Shown piece after piece: positions 33,978 through 45,934 of a DNA stretch of 64,000 nucleotides. Under the pieces are notes generated by a model. The model was not told where the DNA came from. It did no database searches and was given only the letters and a program-made list of their open reading frames with translations. The DNA comes from Gigaspora rosea (taxonomy: Eukaryota > Glomeromycota > Glomeromycetes > Diversisporales > Gigasporaceae): NCBI GenBank assembly GCA_003550325.1, contig QKWP01000830.1:146724-210723 (forward strand). The letters run 5' to 3'. Each line of letters opens with the position of its first letter. The first letter of the stretch is position 1. Position numbers and translations under genes: made by a program.

Positions 33978-34459
33978 TATCGCATGGTTTACGGTGATAC
34001 CCTGTACTTAGTATGGTGCATGCAGATAGATAATGAGTTACCTAGTGAAACGATGAGTGCCATTAAAGACCAATAATACATTTGAACGACTCACGTGATA
34101 ACGCTTTTGGGCAGAATCATAGCAGTGATCGTAGTGTTGGGACGCATTATTAGGATCGGGTATGGCATGTACCGTGATCAATGATCATTGTAACAATGGA
34201 GGGTTAAAGGTTAATTAAGTAAAAGTATATTAGTAATAAGGGTTACACAAAATATGTAATCAGAGTTTGGGTATAAATAAGAAAATGTAAACAAAGATGA
34301 GAAGTTAGTCTCTTTGTACGAAATTAATAAAGAAACAATTAGTATGAAACTTACCAAAGTGGAGTGTTTTAGTGCTGTCTCAAGTGCCAAGCGAGACAAA
34401 ATTGTGTACAAACATTTGAGTTAGATATTAGTTCCGGTGAGACTATTTACCACATGTCA
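33978..34459 (+). repeat. Gypsy 3' LTR (482 bp)
   Basis: Starts TATCGCATGG (TG mutated to TA) and ends CCACATGTCA. About 30 differences from the 5' LTR, mostly transitions. Confidence 0.9.
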
Positions 34460-34630
34460 AGTATTCAGTTTAAAAAAAGAAATTTTATATTCTGGACTTC
34501 TTTATAAATGAACAAAATCTCTTGGGATAACTGTTTGGATTAGAGAGAGGTAACTGTATACTCTAACTCTAATAATAATAAATTTACATATATTTATATT
34601 TGTTTTGATTAAATATTATATATGGGCATG

Positions 34631-35745
34631 GAAAATTTTTGAAAACCTCTTTCTGATGATCACTTGGACCAAATTTTCCAACGGAAGTAAAACAAAAAGT
34701 TTTTTGTTAGAGCGTTAATAGTAGTCGCAGGATCTACAGATTTTACAAAGGTCAACTTTCTCTACTTTAGAGTGACTTCTTTGATATATTCGGCATGCAA
34801 GCCAAAAGCACTTTAGTACAAGATAACTGGCAGGAGATGGCGCTCTTGTATGAAAACTTTTGGTGGAGTCATTATTTCTACTCCGTCGATGAAGTAACCT
34901 GTGAAAATATAATGGAGAACAACAAAAAATTGAGTTTTTCAACAATACTTTTCTTTAAATTTCTTACAAGTGATTCCTTTATATCATCTTTCTTGCCTTT
35001 CTGCTGTTTTTCCAAAATTTTCAACAAAAAGTGGCGATTGGCTTACCCCCTCCAAACGATCAGCAGTGTTTACTTTTCCAAATTCGGACGGCCCTAGTAG
35101 AATGCAACCACGTGACATGTTTGTTTACGAATACAGTTTTGGTGCTACTCTATACGATGTTGCTCCAGTCAGATGGTTTAGGGATATCTGAGGTTGGACG
35201 TATGGTCAAAAAAAGATATCAGTTAAAGCGTTGCTTTATAGTAGAGATATACAATAGCTGCAATTGTTTTATAATTTTTATTCAACTTACCACAGGTTAT
35301 AATATGTATTCTCTTTTCTTTTTTCTATTAGTTTTTGTTTCTTTTTTTTGTTAGACTAGCCTTCGTGCTATACCATGTAATTTTTTTCTTTTTTGTTTTC
35401 CTCTTCCATTTTTATTTTTGTTCTTTTTGTATTCTCATTTTCTTGGCTTTGATCATTTTTTTTGTTTACCTCCTCTCCTTATTTGTCCTTAGTAAATTCC
35501 TTGTTAGTTAAAGGAATATGAAGGAGAGAAGAAGCCATTTTGGTATGACACTTAGGCTAGTTTAACATAGCCTCTAGTTTTTAGATTCGTTTTCAAATTA
35601 GTGCAGCAGTTTGTGCTTGGGCACTGTTAAGGCAGCTGGGTAATATCAGATTTGCAAATTAGGAGTAAACAAGTGTATTATATAGCAATATACTTAGTAT
35701 CTTAACAAAATACTAGCGAAACTGCGTAAGTAAAAAAAATATATA
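34631..35745 (+). mobile_element. R2-family retroposed element, copy 2 (1,115 bp)
   Basis: Flanked by 14-bp duplications TATATATGGGCATG at 34,617-34,630 and 35,746-35,759, with an A-rich tail before the right one. The 5' start lies within a few bases of the same point as copy 1, so both appear full length. A 100-codon frame near 34,795 is not conserved in copy 1. The pyrimidine-rich part is at about 35,300-35,490. Confidence 0.75.
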
Positions 35746-35899
35746 TATATATGGGCATGTTACTGCTAGTGACATATATATTTTTTTAATAAAATTATAC
35801 ATATTTTTATAATTTTTTAAGTTTTAATAATTAATTCAAACTTTGTGATTTAGGTAAATATGCATATATATTATGAATCTTGAACATATTTATAAACCC

Positions 35900-36060
35900 A
35901 AAACTGAACCTAAACTGAACTTATTTTAAATTCAGGTTCAGTTTATATTCAATTATTTTAGATTCTGATTCAGGTTTAGATTCAAAATTTTTCAAGTTCA
36001 GGTTCAGATTTAGGTTTATTGAACCTAAACCTGAACTTTTAATCAAAACTCTATTATAAA
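35900..36060. repeat. GTTCAG/CTGAAC palindromic repeat, second locus
   Basis: Words such as TTCAGGTTCAG and a CAGGTTCAGATTTAGGTTTA...GAACCTAAACCTGAAC palindrome relate it to 24,895-25,060. Confidence 0.55.
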
Positions 36061-36374
36061 CTTTAAGCCTCATATTATTTTCAACTAACTTAACTTTTCA
36101 AATTCTGGGTTAAGTATATCGAAAATAGTAAATTAAGATTATTTAAAATACTTTTTAAATTTTGCAAATTTGCAAATTTTCTTAATAATCTTTTTTAAAA
36201 TAACAATTTTCAATTTTAAAGTTGCAATTATATGTAAAATTTTATGCTAAACAAGTTTACTTAATAGCAAATTATAGATTATTTTGAAAAAAAGTAAATT
36301 AGCTATATGCTAAAGTTTTTTTTTAATATTAAAGTGAACTCTGGATGTAGCTCCTGCCCAAAACTTGATTAATA

Positions 36375-36753
36375 CTTAAGGGTAGGGTGAACGTAGATCA
36401 ATTTTCATATAATTTACGTGATACAGCAAAATTTTATATAGAAATCAAACACATGCTTCCAATAAAACTTTTTAGAATTATTGCTAAGGTTCCCCAAAAT
36501 TTCGTGCCATATAATTTGAAGCTTCTTATTTGTCATAGTAAAATTTCAAACCCTATATCATTTGAAAAAATCTACCTTCATATATTGGTAAAAAAAACTT
36601 AGGTGACCCCAAATTTCCTTAGGTCGCACAAAAATTATTAATTCTGATTGGTTGAATTTATGTTGTTTACAATCTTGATTGTCGATCATCTGATTTCATA
36701 TGATTACAATGTGATCACTATTAAAATTGATCTACGTTCACCCTACCCTTAAG
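36375..36753. mobile_element. MITE with 31-bp near-perfect TIRs
   Basis: CTTAAGGGTAGGGTGAACGT (left) is exactly inverted at the right end (ACGTTCACCCTACCCTTAAG), extending inward to AGATCAATTTT/AAAATTGATCT. The flanks give TA on both sides (mariner-type); alternatively TTAA inside the repeat would be a piggyBac-type TSD. The 71-codon frame inside is not convincing. Confidence 0.8.
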
Positions 36754-36759
36754 TAAATT

Positions 36760-37300
36760 GACATATAGCAGTGCCGTAAATACATACATATTATATACAA
36801 GTATTGAGACTAGGACTTCAGGCTATACAACTTTTTATCCACGATTAAAACCCACTAGAGCCTTCTATATTCTATTTATATAGCTGACCTAGTTTTGTAT
36901 ATCCCTCTTCAACCAACAATTAGTACTTACATGTTCATCACTTTACTTACATTACCTAATATCATTACTTCCAATTTGATGTGTGTTGCTAGGTAGGTGC
37001 TTTATGCTTCCAAATTGGTATACCCAGAAAATCCCTTACTAGCATACTTCTCAGTTCATATTTCAAGCTATACAGCTGCCTTTACCCAATTGGATAAGTA
37101 TCTCAAGTCTGTATGCTGCCACAACTAGCTGATTTTCCTGCAACTTAGAAACCCAGAATTTAACGTTCTGAATTTGGAAATATGCGAACAACTGTACTAA
37201 TGAAACTTTATAAGAAATAACTAAAATTTTGATGAAATTTAAGATTCAGAATATCCAGATATATATAGAAGAGCTTGTTGAAAAATGTGCAGTTTACAAT
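36760..37300. other. Intergenic, nothing recognised
   Basis: No coding region, TIR or array was seen. Confidence 0.4.
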
Positions 37301-37319
37301 TTAATATTTTATTGCTCAA

Positions 37320-37470
37320 ATTAATTTTATCAAGAGATTTGTTAATTATCTATAGTTTCATCAATTGTTTATAGTTTTGTTAATTGTCAAGGTTTTATCA
37401 AATGAAACTATAACAAAACTATTTCATCTATGTGAAAATTGTTTTGTTAAATATTATTAGTTGAAGCTAT
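37320..37470 (+). repeat. Dispersed repeat with ~20-bp TATAGTTTTGTTAATTG units
   Basis: Three or four short tandem words (ATCTATAGTTTCATCAATTG type) are followed by CTATAACAAAACTATTTCAT, CTATGTGAAAATTG and TTTTGTTAA. The same order occurs at 63,165-63,365. Confidence 0.6.
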
Positions 37471-38009
37471 AAATCTCAATTACTTATAGAATGCTTCTTA
37501 AAAATAACAAGAAATATATCAAGTGCAGTAAGTTATACAAATATAATTGATTTTTGTGTATCCAAAATCTTAGAATAGAATTTAGTGTAGGCAGTTTTAT
37601 AACAAGTTAGTGTAAGTTTTAATATAGTAGATGTATTCTTGTAAATTAAAAATGTTTAATTTATTTGTTTTAATGTGATTATATAGAATAATATTATATA
37701 TGTATTATATTTTATTTATACTATATTAGTATAATAGTAATTATAAGCAAACTGTGATTATATATAGGTATTTTATAAATAAAAAAATTTAATTAAAAAT
37801 TTATGTGATTATATAAATGAAGTAATTGTATAGGAGGTAATTATAAAAAAGAAAGATAGTAAACTTTAAATTTGTATTACTTTATAAAATTAAAATAAAA
37901 TAAAAATCTTTTCTAACCAAATTTTAGCTTAGACTTAAAGCTACAAATTGGTTAAAAAATATTTTTTAAAAATTTTTTATTTTTAAATTATATTAATTTT
38001 TATAAAATA

Positions 38010-39520
38010 CTAGTATCAGGGCACGTCCTTATGTCCGTGCTATAGTTAATTATAAGAGAAAGTTGTACACAGGTATTAGAACATGACTTTATATTAATAG
38101 ATATATAAATAATATAAATATTTTAGTATAATCTATTAGTATTTAGTAGTAAAGTAGATAGCTAATTACAATCAAAATTGCTAAAATAAATCATATTAGA
38201 CTAAATTGTAATAAACTTTAAAAAAATTACATGTTCTGTTGTTTGTAATTTATAGTCCCCTTTTGATTAGCTGTGCTTACTAATATTTTTAATAGTATAT
38301 AGTTAAAAGTACTGTTTAATTTTATTTAAACTTTACTATAATGACTAAAAGTTTAGACTTTTATTATGTTGAAATACCAATATAAATGCTTTAAATAGTA
38401 ACTTATAAAATTATAAATTATGTGAAAAAATTTTAGTAAGTTTCTTGGCTTCATTGTGCTCAAGTTTTTCACAACTGCTACAATCTCTATGAAAAAAATT
38501 AGTAATTGTAGCTCCAATTAAAAGCTAAATCAAATAAGGCGCTGACATTTATTACCTAATATTCATTTACTATATGGGCTTATCCCCTACCCTCAGATAA
38601 GATCTATAAATAGAATTTTAGCCAATCAAATTTGACTAAGGTAAGATTTTTCTTAACCCCCCACCCCCTAAAATATTATCTAATAAATGCCAGCACCCTA
38701 ACATGGTATGATATAGTATGCTTGTAATAAAAAATAATATACTTTAGCAAAATAATAGTAGTTGTTACAGTAAACACCTTATATTTGTATAATTATTTGA
38801 GACAGAACCAATTGTCCAAAAAGTAAAAATTTTAGTACAGACATAAAATAAAGTCTTGTATTGTTGTTTTGTTATAATCTGGTTTCTTCTCTTTTTAGAT
38901 TACTATGATTTAAAAATAACAAAGAAACTGCATATTAAGCTCTATTGTATATATAATAGTCTTTGTAAATAATATTTTTTAATATAATAAAGATAGTACA
39001 TATTAGATTCAATTTGTATATAAACCCTCTCGCAAATAATTTATAACCAACAAAAGCCAAATTCAGGTTTTGCTAAGTAATTGTTATAGTCAGTAAAAAT
39101 TTTATTTATGATTTTATCTAGGACTATAAGACGGACCAGTCTTGTATTGTTTGTTTGTAAAACAATTTATTCTTTTTTTAGGTTGATATATTTTAAAAAT
39201 ATGTATTAGTCTTCTTAGTGATTATTATTATTGTCTGATGCATAGCGAGAAATGGACATGTATTCCAGTCACATATATACTTGTTAGTCAGCTATAGAGA
39301 TCGATACGAATCAATCCAATGTTTAGTCTTTGTAGCATTACAAAAGGCTATATAATTCTGATTTAAAATGCTACATGCTTTTTGAACTCAGGTAATAGGA
39401 CGGCATATGTAGATTACATAATATAGATCATCTAATGACGATCCAGATCACGGCACCCAAATTCGACCAATCAGATTGTTTAAATGTGACAGACAGACAT
39501 TAAAACTTTAGTAATATAGA
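38010..39520 (-). mobile_element. Non-autonomous Helitron, 1,511 bp
   Basis: On the minus strand the 5' end is TCTATATTACTAAAGTTTTA, followed by GTCTGTCTGTC, a common Helitron 5' layout. The 3' end has a hairpin (GCACGGACATAAGGACGTGC) and then CCTGATACTAG. The element sits between host A (39,521, complement) and host T (38,009, complement), with no TSD, as expected of Helitrons. No Rep/helicase coding is visible. It carries a nested MITE at 38,538. Confidence 0.7.
38538..38698. mobile_element. PIF/Harbinger-like MITE nested in the Helitron (161 bp)
   Basis: The left end GGCGCTGACATTTATTA and the right end (reverse complement) GGGTGCTGGCATTTATTA are inverted repeats, and TAA flanks both (38,535-38,537 and 38,699-38,701), fitting 3-bp PIF/Harbinger duplications. 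Confidence 0.6.
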
Positions 39521-39936
39521 TATATAAAAAGGTATTGTTTTATAGTATCCTGCACTATACCAATTCATTAACTTCATTATGGTATGCATAATTTATTTAT
39601 TTTTATTTGTTCTTTATTTATTAATTTAAACATTTTTTAAAAATTGTAATATTACAAAATATTACACAAATTCTGAGATCTATGTTCATGAAGTTTAGAA
39701 TACTAGTCTATTTTTCTAGGAATACAAATTCCCAAATATTATATGACTTTAATACTTAGTTAGAGTTTGAATACTCCAAAAGTTTGAGTATGAATTTTAC
39801 TTAGTTTTACAAAAATGCAAAATCTGAGTTTTTTTTTAAATAGTCACTTAGTCAGTATTTGAAAATATTCTTCAGCTTAGTATTACTTAGTTTTCTTTAA
39901 TATAGCTTTAAAGAGAAGCTACAAAAAGGAATGCAT

Positions 39937-40065
39937 CATACTACAACTCTTTGTTACTAAATTTAATTATATTATTTTTTTTTTAAACAGAGATTCTACA
40001 AAACAAAAACCTCTGTTTAAAAAAAGATAATATAATTGAATTTAGTAAAAAAGAACTCTAGTATA
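39937..40065. repeat. Palindromic hairpin element, ~55-bp arms
   Basis: ACTAAATTTAATTATATTAT (left) faces ATAATATAATTGAATTTAGT (right); the arms extend outward to ACTACAACTC/GAACTCTAGT and inward to AAACAGAG/CTCTGTTT around a ~17-bp loop. Probably a tiny MITE. Confidence 0.65.
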
Positions 40066-40527
40066 ATATATTAAATTATGAGAACAAAATAAATAAAAAT
40101 CATTTATATCCTCTTTCCACTGATCTATACTTCCAAAAATGGTAGAGAAGAAAAATCTAGTCAAAAACAAAAAGTACACTAGATAACATGTCAAATAAAA
40201 ATAATAAAAAAGAAAGTTCTCTAAAAATAAGCAGTAGTTTAGTATTAGCACTTAGCACAAAAACTAGTGGATAAGAGGCTAGAAAGAAAATTTTCGTTTT
40301 TTTAAAAAAATTTTTTGGAAAATTTTGGGGAATTGCTTGAGACCCTGTAATACCGATCTGTTTTGATTAATTTTCTACGCGTCAACAAACAAATAGTTCA
40401 AAACAAGTAAACAAATAAGTCACATGGAATTTAGTCAAATTTTTAGTAAATCATTTAGATAAACAAACAACAACAAATAAACAAACACGTAATTGTGGAA
40501 CAATTTAGAATTAGAAATATAAGTTCA

Positions 40528-41300
40528 ATGAATATCCAACAGGTTCCAGATTGGAAAATCAAGTTTCTAAAAGGAGGCTGTCATGTATTAAGATGTGGCA
40601 TACATGAGTGTATGAAGTATTTAAACAAATCTTGTATAAGAACTCAAATGGTCGATATTGAAATAGCAAGGGCTATTCAAACAATCTTAGCCGAAGAATT
40701 ATGTTTAATAAGATATCTTCTTGAAAATTATTGCCAAATAACAGAAAAGCAGTTGAAAGAGATTCAAAAAGAAAGTGAAAAAGAAAAGAGCGAAAGAGTG
40801 AAAACACAACAAAGAAAGAAGATCTTATTAGACACAGAGTATGGTACAGTCAACTATGGCATAGAAGAGATAGAAGAAAGTATTTCAGAAAACACAGTAG
40901 AACAATTAAAAAAAAATTTATTAGTTATAGAGTGTAAAACAATTAACCATAAAGTAGAAAAGATAGAAGATATCATTCCAGCAGTTAAAGAAAATAATAG
41001 AGATAATCTAACAAAAGTAGTAATAGAAAAAATGATGAACATAGACTGCCAAACAATTATTGAACAAAAGAAAAAACCAGAAGATATTATGTTAGTGGAC
41101 AAGGAGAACAATAAATTGGACTAACAAAATCTATAGTAAAGGAAAGAATGAACATAGATCACCAAGAAATGTCAACACAAAATGAGAAAGAAAATTTGAG
41201 AAGGAGTACAAGAAATATCGAAGACGTAGAATTGTCACGACACCAAGTAGAAACAGAGTGTAATAGAAATGCTAAGGTATAGAAGAGTAAGCCATAAGGA
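40528..41300 (+). pseudogene. LINE ORF1-like N-terminal part (relic)
   Basis: An open frame from ATG 40,528 (first in-frame ATG) to 41,124 gives 198 residues. It starts MNIQQVPDWKIKFLKGGCHV, followed by a charged Lys/Glu-rich, coiled-coil-like region from about residue 70. I do not recognise a domain. Just downstream the locus is cut by MITE-K/hAT, and on its far side (46,660-47,240) a LINE ORF1-like RRM region follows on the same strand, so the two may be halves of one gene. This is inference. Confidence 0.4.
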
Positions 41301-43577
41301 AGTTACACTTATGGGATATTTCATCTGATATCTTGCCATGAAAACTAAAGAAAGAATTAAGTTTTTTCAGATATATTTCAATTACCGTAGGTTTCCGAAA
41401 ATAAGCTACCTCCAAAAGAAGCTACTAGGGATATTACCCGGGTCAAAAATTAGTGACCCGTGTCAAACCTGGGTTATGAAATGTTGACCCAGATCATAAC
41501 TCGAGTCAGCATATCAGGTGAGTATAACAACTCTTACATAAGATTGCCGTAACAGCAATCATTATATAAAAATGGTATTACTTGTTAAAAGCAAGAAATA
41601 AGTGGTGAGAATCTTGTTTTACGTCGAAATACAGCAATAATAATTTGTCCAATTCCTTATAATTCATTTGGTATGTTTTGAGGTGAAAAAAAAGCAGCAG
41701 ATCAGGTGGGCGTTATATGGTAATAAACTTTAAATTAAAAATTATCCATTTTCATTATATAAAATGAATCGCTATAATTTGAACGCCTACATTTCATTGT
41801 TATTACTCACTAAAAGCAAGAAATAAGTGATGATGAATCTTGTTTTACGTCTAATACAGCAATGCAATCGTTTGCCAAATTTTTATTATTCATTTGATGC
41901 GTTTCAAGACATCTTTCACTTCAGGTATTATGATCTGTCAACAAATTTTTATAAACGATTGTTTTCACTTATAAATTTGTTATTTGAAAAAAAGGGCTTT
42001 TTTTATTAAATTATTGCTGAAATTCACAGACTTTGAATTAACAAACGGTTAAATCATGAGTAACGAATATTTAAATGATACAGTGTTAGAAGATACTAAC
42101 ATGGGGGTCAGAATTCAGTAGTACAAAGAGTTTAAGCAGCAATGAAGCTTCACCACGGCCTTCAACATCATCACAAACTAGCAAGCACGATTTGGTTAAA
42201 AAACAAAAAAAAAAAAGAAAGACCAGGTGGTAGTTCTGTTAAACCTTTTTTCAAAACTGAGTTAATTAATAATACAAAATTTTGGATTAGCCGCCACAAA
42301 GTTTGTAAAGTAAAATATCAAAAGGATGGTTCTACTTCGAACTTATGGCGACATATGAGAGGTAAACACTATATTTCAAGAGCTATGATAGAAAGTGGTA
42401 GAGTAAAAATTGTGACAAAAAATAATGATAAATGTGAATTTGCGAATTCTCACAATTAACAATCGTACAAGTATTTAATAAAATAAAAAAATATTCTTTT
42501 AATCATCCCAAACAGAAAAAACTTGATAGCAATACTGCCGCCTTTATTGTTGAAGATCTTCAGCCTTTTTCAGTTCTTCAATCACAGGCGTTCAAAAAAA
42601 TAATAGAGGACCTTGATGTCCAAGCCAATGTACTTAGTATAGATCGCTTAAAGGAACTTTTTATAAATAGTGAAGATAAAATTTTAAAAAATATTCGCGA
42701 GTATGCAATTAACGATAATGAAATCAGTAGTATTTCATTTACCACAGATATGTGGACCTCAGATAATGGCGATCCATACATTGGACTTACACTTCACTGG
42801 ATAAATGATGATTTCCAAATAAAGTAAATAATTGGTAATATTTCTTACCTTCCATATCCTCATATGGCTGATTGCCTTCTAAATAAAATCATTGAAATTT
42901 TACAGTCTTAAACTTAAAAATATAACTGTTTGTGGTACAGTTGATAACGGGTCAAATATTAAATCATGTTTAGAGAAAATGGAACGAAGATATGGCATAT
43001 ATAAAGTTTTTTGTTTTGGACATACTTTGCAACTTGCAATTAACGATTCATTAAAAGAATGTCCCAAAATTACAAATTTAATAAAAAATGTAAGGATATA
43101 GTATCGCATTTTAGTGGAAGTCCAAAACATAAGCAATTTCTCTTGGAAGCACAAATGGAAATGGAAGATTGGGATAGACTTCTTTCTGTAATTCGGGATG
43201 TTTCTACAATGTGGAATTCGACGTTCTATTTATTAAAGTGGTTAACTATTCTTAAACCTGCTCTGTACAAGTATAAGTTACTTTTAGTTGAAGCTAATGA
43301 CAATAATTTGCTAAAAAATTATGAAGAAAAAGAATTATTATCCGACGATTGGGATAAAGTAACCGAATTAGTAAAATTGTTGCATCCATACAAAATTATT
43401 ACTAAAAAATTATTGGGTTCGCAATATCCAACACTTTCACAAGCGTGGTTTGCAATTAATTTTATTAAGACGAAACTTAATTGTGCTAAAACAAGTGATA
43501 TTAATATTCAGAAGTTTCGAAATCCCTTTATAAATCGATACAGGCATAATTTTTTCTATTTTTAAAAATTTTTTTTT

Positions 43578-43689
43578 GGGAAATTCAATTTTCGCCTAGG
43601 TTAAAGTCACCCAATAAATCATTTATGTAATTAAAATATTAGCATTAATATTTCAGGTGACTTTAACTTGGGTAAAAATAAAATTTCCC
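43578..43689. mobile_element. 112-bp MITE inside the hAT transposase
   Basis: GGGAAATTCAATTTTCGCC and GGTTAAAGTCACC at the left face GGTGACTTTAACTTGGGT and AATTTCCC at the right; arms of about 33 bp. T-runs on both sides hide the TSD. Confidence 0.8.
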
Positions 43690-44044
43690 GTTTTTTTATT
43701 GTTATTTTTTTGTTGTTATTTTTTTTTATTTCTTTTGTTTATTTTTTTTTTTAGACACGATTTTTGGAACCATCAAAGCCAATTCGGCTTGCTGCATTTT
43801 TGACCCAAGAACCAAAGACATGCCAATATTTACTGAGGATGAAAGAAGTCGTACTATTTTAGAAACACGTGTTGAATTTGAATTAATTGCTAACTCTCAT
43901 GAATTAGACACTTCATCAGATACTGAAAGTCAAATAGATTTGACACTATCTAGTAACAAAATAAATGATGAGGACATTTTTGCTCTTGAAACAGATACCA
44001 GTTCTCAAGAACAATCAAATCAACAGGATAGTATCAACTGTGAG

Positions 44045-45531
44045 TAGTGATATAACCCGTTCAAAAAAATGCAACCCGGGTCACCCGACGGGTGAACCCG
44101 CAGGTCACCCGGGTTGATCGATGGGTCCACTCGGGTGCACGGGTTACCCATTTGACCCGGGTCAGATATTTTAAAATTCAATGAAGGTTTTAGTATAAAG
44201 AGTAAAATAGTTAATTTATTGAAGTCAAGTATAATGATCCTTGACAGTTATTTGAGCGATCTAGGGATGTGTTATACCGGTTGCAATTCGCACATTTTCC
44301 ATAATCATAGGATCTTTTAAAAACCAAATTCATCAAATACTAACATGTACTCATTTTTGTGTTGAGTTAGTCCATATGATTTAAGGTTATTATTCTCTAA
44401 TCTCATTAATCGCATAAAATCTTTAAACTTATATTAGATGGAATATGAATACATTCTTAAGTTATACAAAAAACAGATTCAATAAATAATAAGCTTACTT
44501 CTTTTAAAGAGTTTAAAGAGTCTTGAAAACCATGCAATACTCAACTCTACATAATAGCATAACGTGATTGTAAATTTTCCTTATCATCATATGCACGTGA
44601 AACTGTTCGTATACCATCTATCCAGATCACTAAAAATTCTTCTCCAACCTTCTGAATGTTATTTAATCTATTAAAAGGAATCCACTCGATTATATCTTCA
44701 TATTCTGTAGCTTTAAGTTGAAATTTTCTAATGCAATCATCTACATCCTTATTTCCACTTGTACATCCTTGTATTGTTTTCTGAGGATCACATATTCGAC
44801 ACCAAGCCTACCTAAGTAGATTCTAAATCTATGAACTCAAATTGAATGCACTGGGTTAATTATATGAAGCCAACAAAAGGAATTGTGTAGTGGTAAATAC
44901 TTATTTGAATAGGTTTTAACTAAAAAAATATTTTATACTAACCAGCTTGATCTCTTTTTAATACTTATTCTCCGAGAAAATGAGACTTCGAGCTTTAATT
45001 TTATCATTTATAATTTAGCTCATATATATTACCAGCTAGTTTTTATGAGCTGAATCTAATAAATTTAAAAGTTTGAAAGTCTTATTTTTCCTTGGCAAAG
45101 CTTATACTATAAGGTTTATGTCTATATTATGTAGAAATTATGGTTTTTGAAAAATAACGTCATTGATCATAATTTGTGGTTTATTATAATTTGAGGGATC
45201 TACAAAAAGGCCCAATTCCACAAATTAGCTGAGATGAACCTTCGAAATTAGAGTAAAAGTGTTATCGTAGTAATTTTCTAAACTGATAACCTCCCAATAA
45301 GTGAATTTGTATTAAAGTCCAAATCCTGTGACCTCATAATAGAGTTTCGTGACGTATTCTAGAGCTGAATCAGAATTAAAGCTCGCCCTGCTACCTCGAA
45401 CCCAACGGGTCAACCCATGGGTTGACCCGTCGAGTTGACCCACCCATTTCACCCGGGTTGCTACAACCCAACCTGGGTCACCCGCCCACCTGCGGGTGAC
45501 CCGGGTGGCTCCAACCCGGGTTACATCACTA
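44045..45531. mobile_element. Second hAT-like element nested in the hAT, 1.49 kb
   Basis: The ends TAGTGATATAACCCG and (reverse complement) TAGTGATGTAACCCG, with flanks ACTGTGAG (44,037-44,044) and ACCGTGAG (45,532-45,539), form an 8-bp TSD with one later change. Removing it rejoins transposase sequence. Subterminal parts are full of CACCCGGGT and GGGTGACCC words in both orientations. The ~1.2-kb interior shows no transposase, so it is non-autonomous. Confidence 0.85.
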
Positions 45532-45934
45532 ACCGTGAGTTTAATTCATACCTTTTATTGCCAAAGGCAACAAGTGAAACCGACATACTTCAGTGGTAGG
45601 CATTACGAAAAAATGATTATCCAATACTTGCGAAGCTTGCTCGCAAGTACTTAACTATACCGGCAACATCGGTGCCATCTGAGTGCCTTTTCTCATCTGC
45701 AGGCCTTACCATTACTGACAAACGTACACGTCTCGATCCTCAATTTGTTGGGTTAATCTTGTTTCTTAAGGCAGCTTAAAAACTTTGGCCAGCCTCCTAC
45801 GTTTTTGAATAGGTAAAAAAAATTTTTTTTTTGAGTTAACTTCTTGAATTGATTATCAATGGTTCAAAAATATTATTAGAAATTGAGCCAAATGCTGAAT
45901 TCGCACTAAGAAGTAAAGAAGCAACTTATCGTAT

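Larger units (their letters stand above)
28471..34459 (+). mobile_element. Ty3/gypsy LTR retrotransposon, decayed but complete in layout
   Basis: 5,989 bp with two ~483-bp LTRs, gag, then protease-RT-RNase H-integrase in gypsy order. A 5-bp TSD AGTAT occurs at 28,466-28,470 and 34,460-34,464. The LTRs differ at roughly 6 percent by eye. Many stops and frameshifts mean it cannot encode a working polyprotein. It is inserted in pogo-like copy b, just right of R2 copy 1. Confidence 0.92.
26168..34560. mobile_element. Pogo-like element copy b, split by later insertions
   Basis: The left end TAGTTATCTTTCTCCAATCT at 26,170 and the right end GATTAGAGAGAGGTAACTGT at 34,539 are the TIR family of copies a and c. 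The intervening original sequence matches copy a piece by piece (26,168-26,600; about 27,300-27,356; 28,461-28,470; 34,465-34,560), including GTTACTCTTTATATACT and GAAATTTTATATTCTGGAC. Removal of MITE-K, R2 copy 1 and the gypsy element leaves roughly the 865-bp length of copy a. No transposase is visible. Confidence 0.75.
42056..45780 (+). pseudogene. hAT transposase (zf-BED, DDE core, C-terminal dimerisation), broken
   Basis: Likely start ATG 42,056 (MSNEYLNDTVLEDTNMG). A degraded BED finger (VCKVKYQKDGSTSNLWRHMR; the first Cys appears replaced by His) lies at about 42,290-42,370. The core follows in several frames: SFTTDMWTSDNGDPYIGLTL (42,737-42,796), CGTVDNGSNIKSCLEKM (about 42,930), CFGHTLQLAINDSLKECP, then VSTMWNSTFYLLKWLTILKP and a long helical stretch to 43,565. 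After a MITE, FDPRTKDM resumes near 43,800; after the 44,045 insertion, the dimerisation region KNDYPILAKLARKYLTIPAT...VPSECLFSSAG...RLDPQFVGLILFLKAA ends at about 45,779. A TAG replaces the second Trp of the QWW motif near 45,596. At least three frameshifts and stops. Confidence 0.9.
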
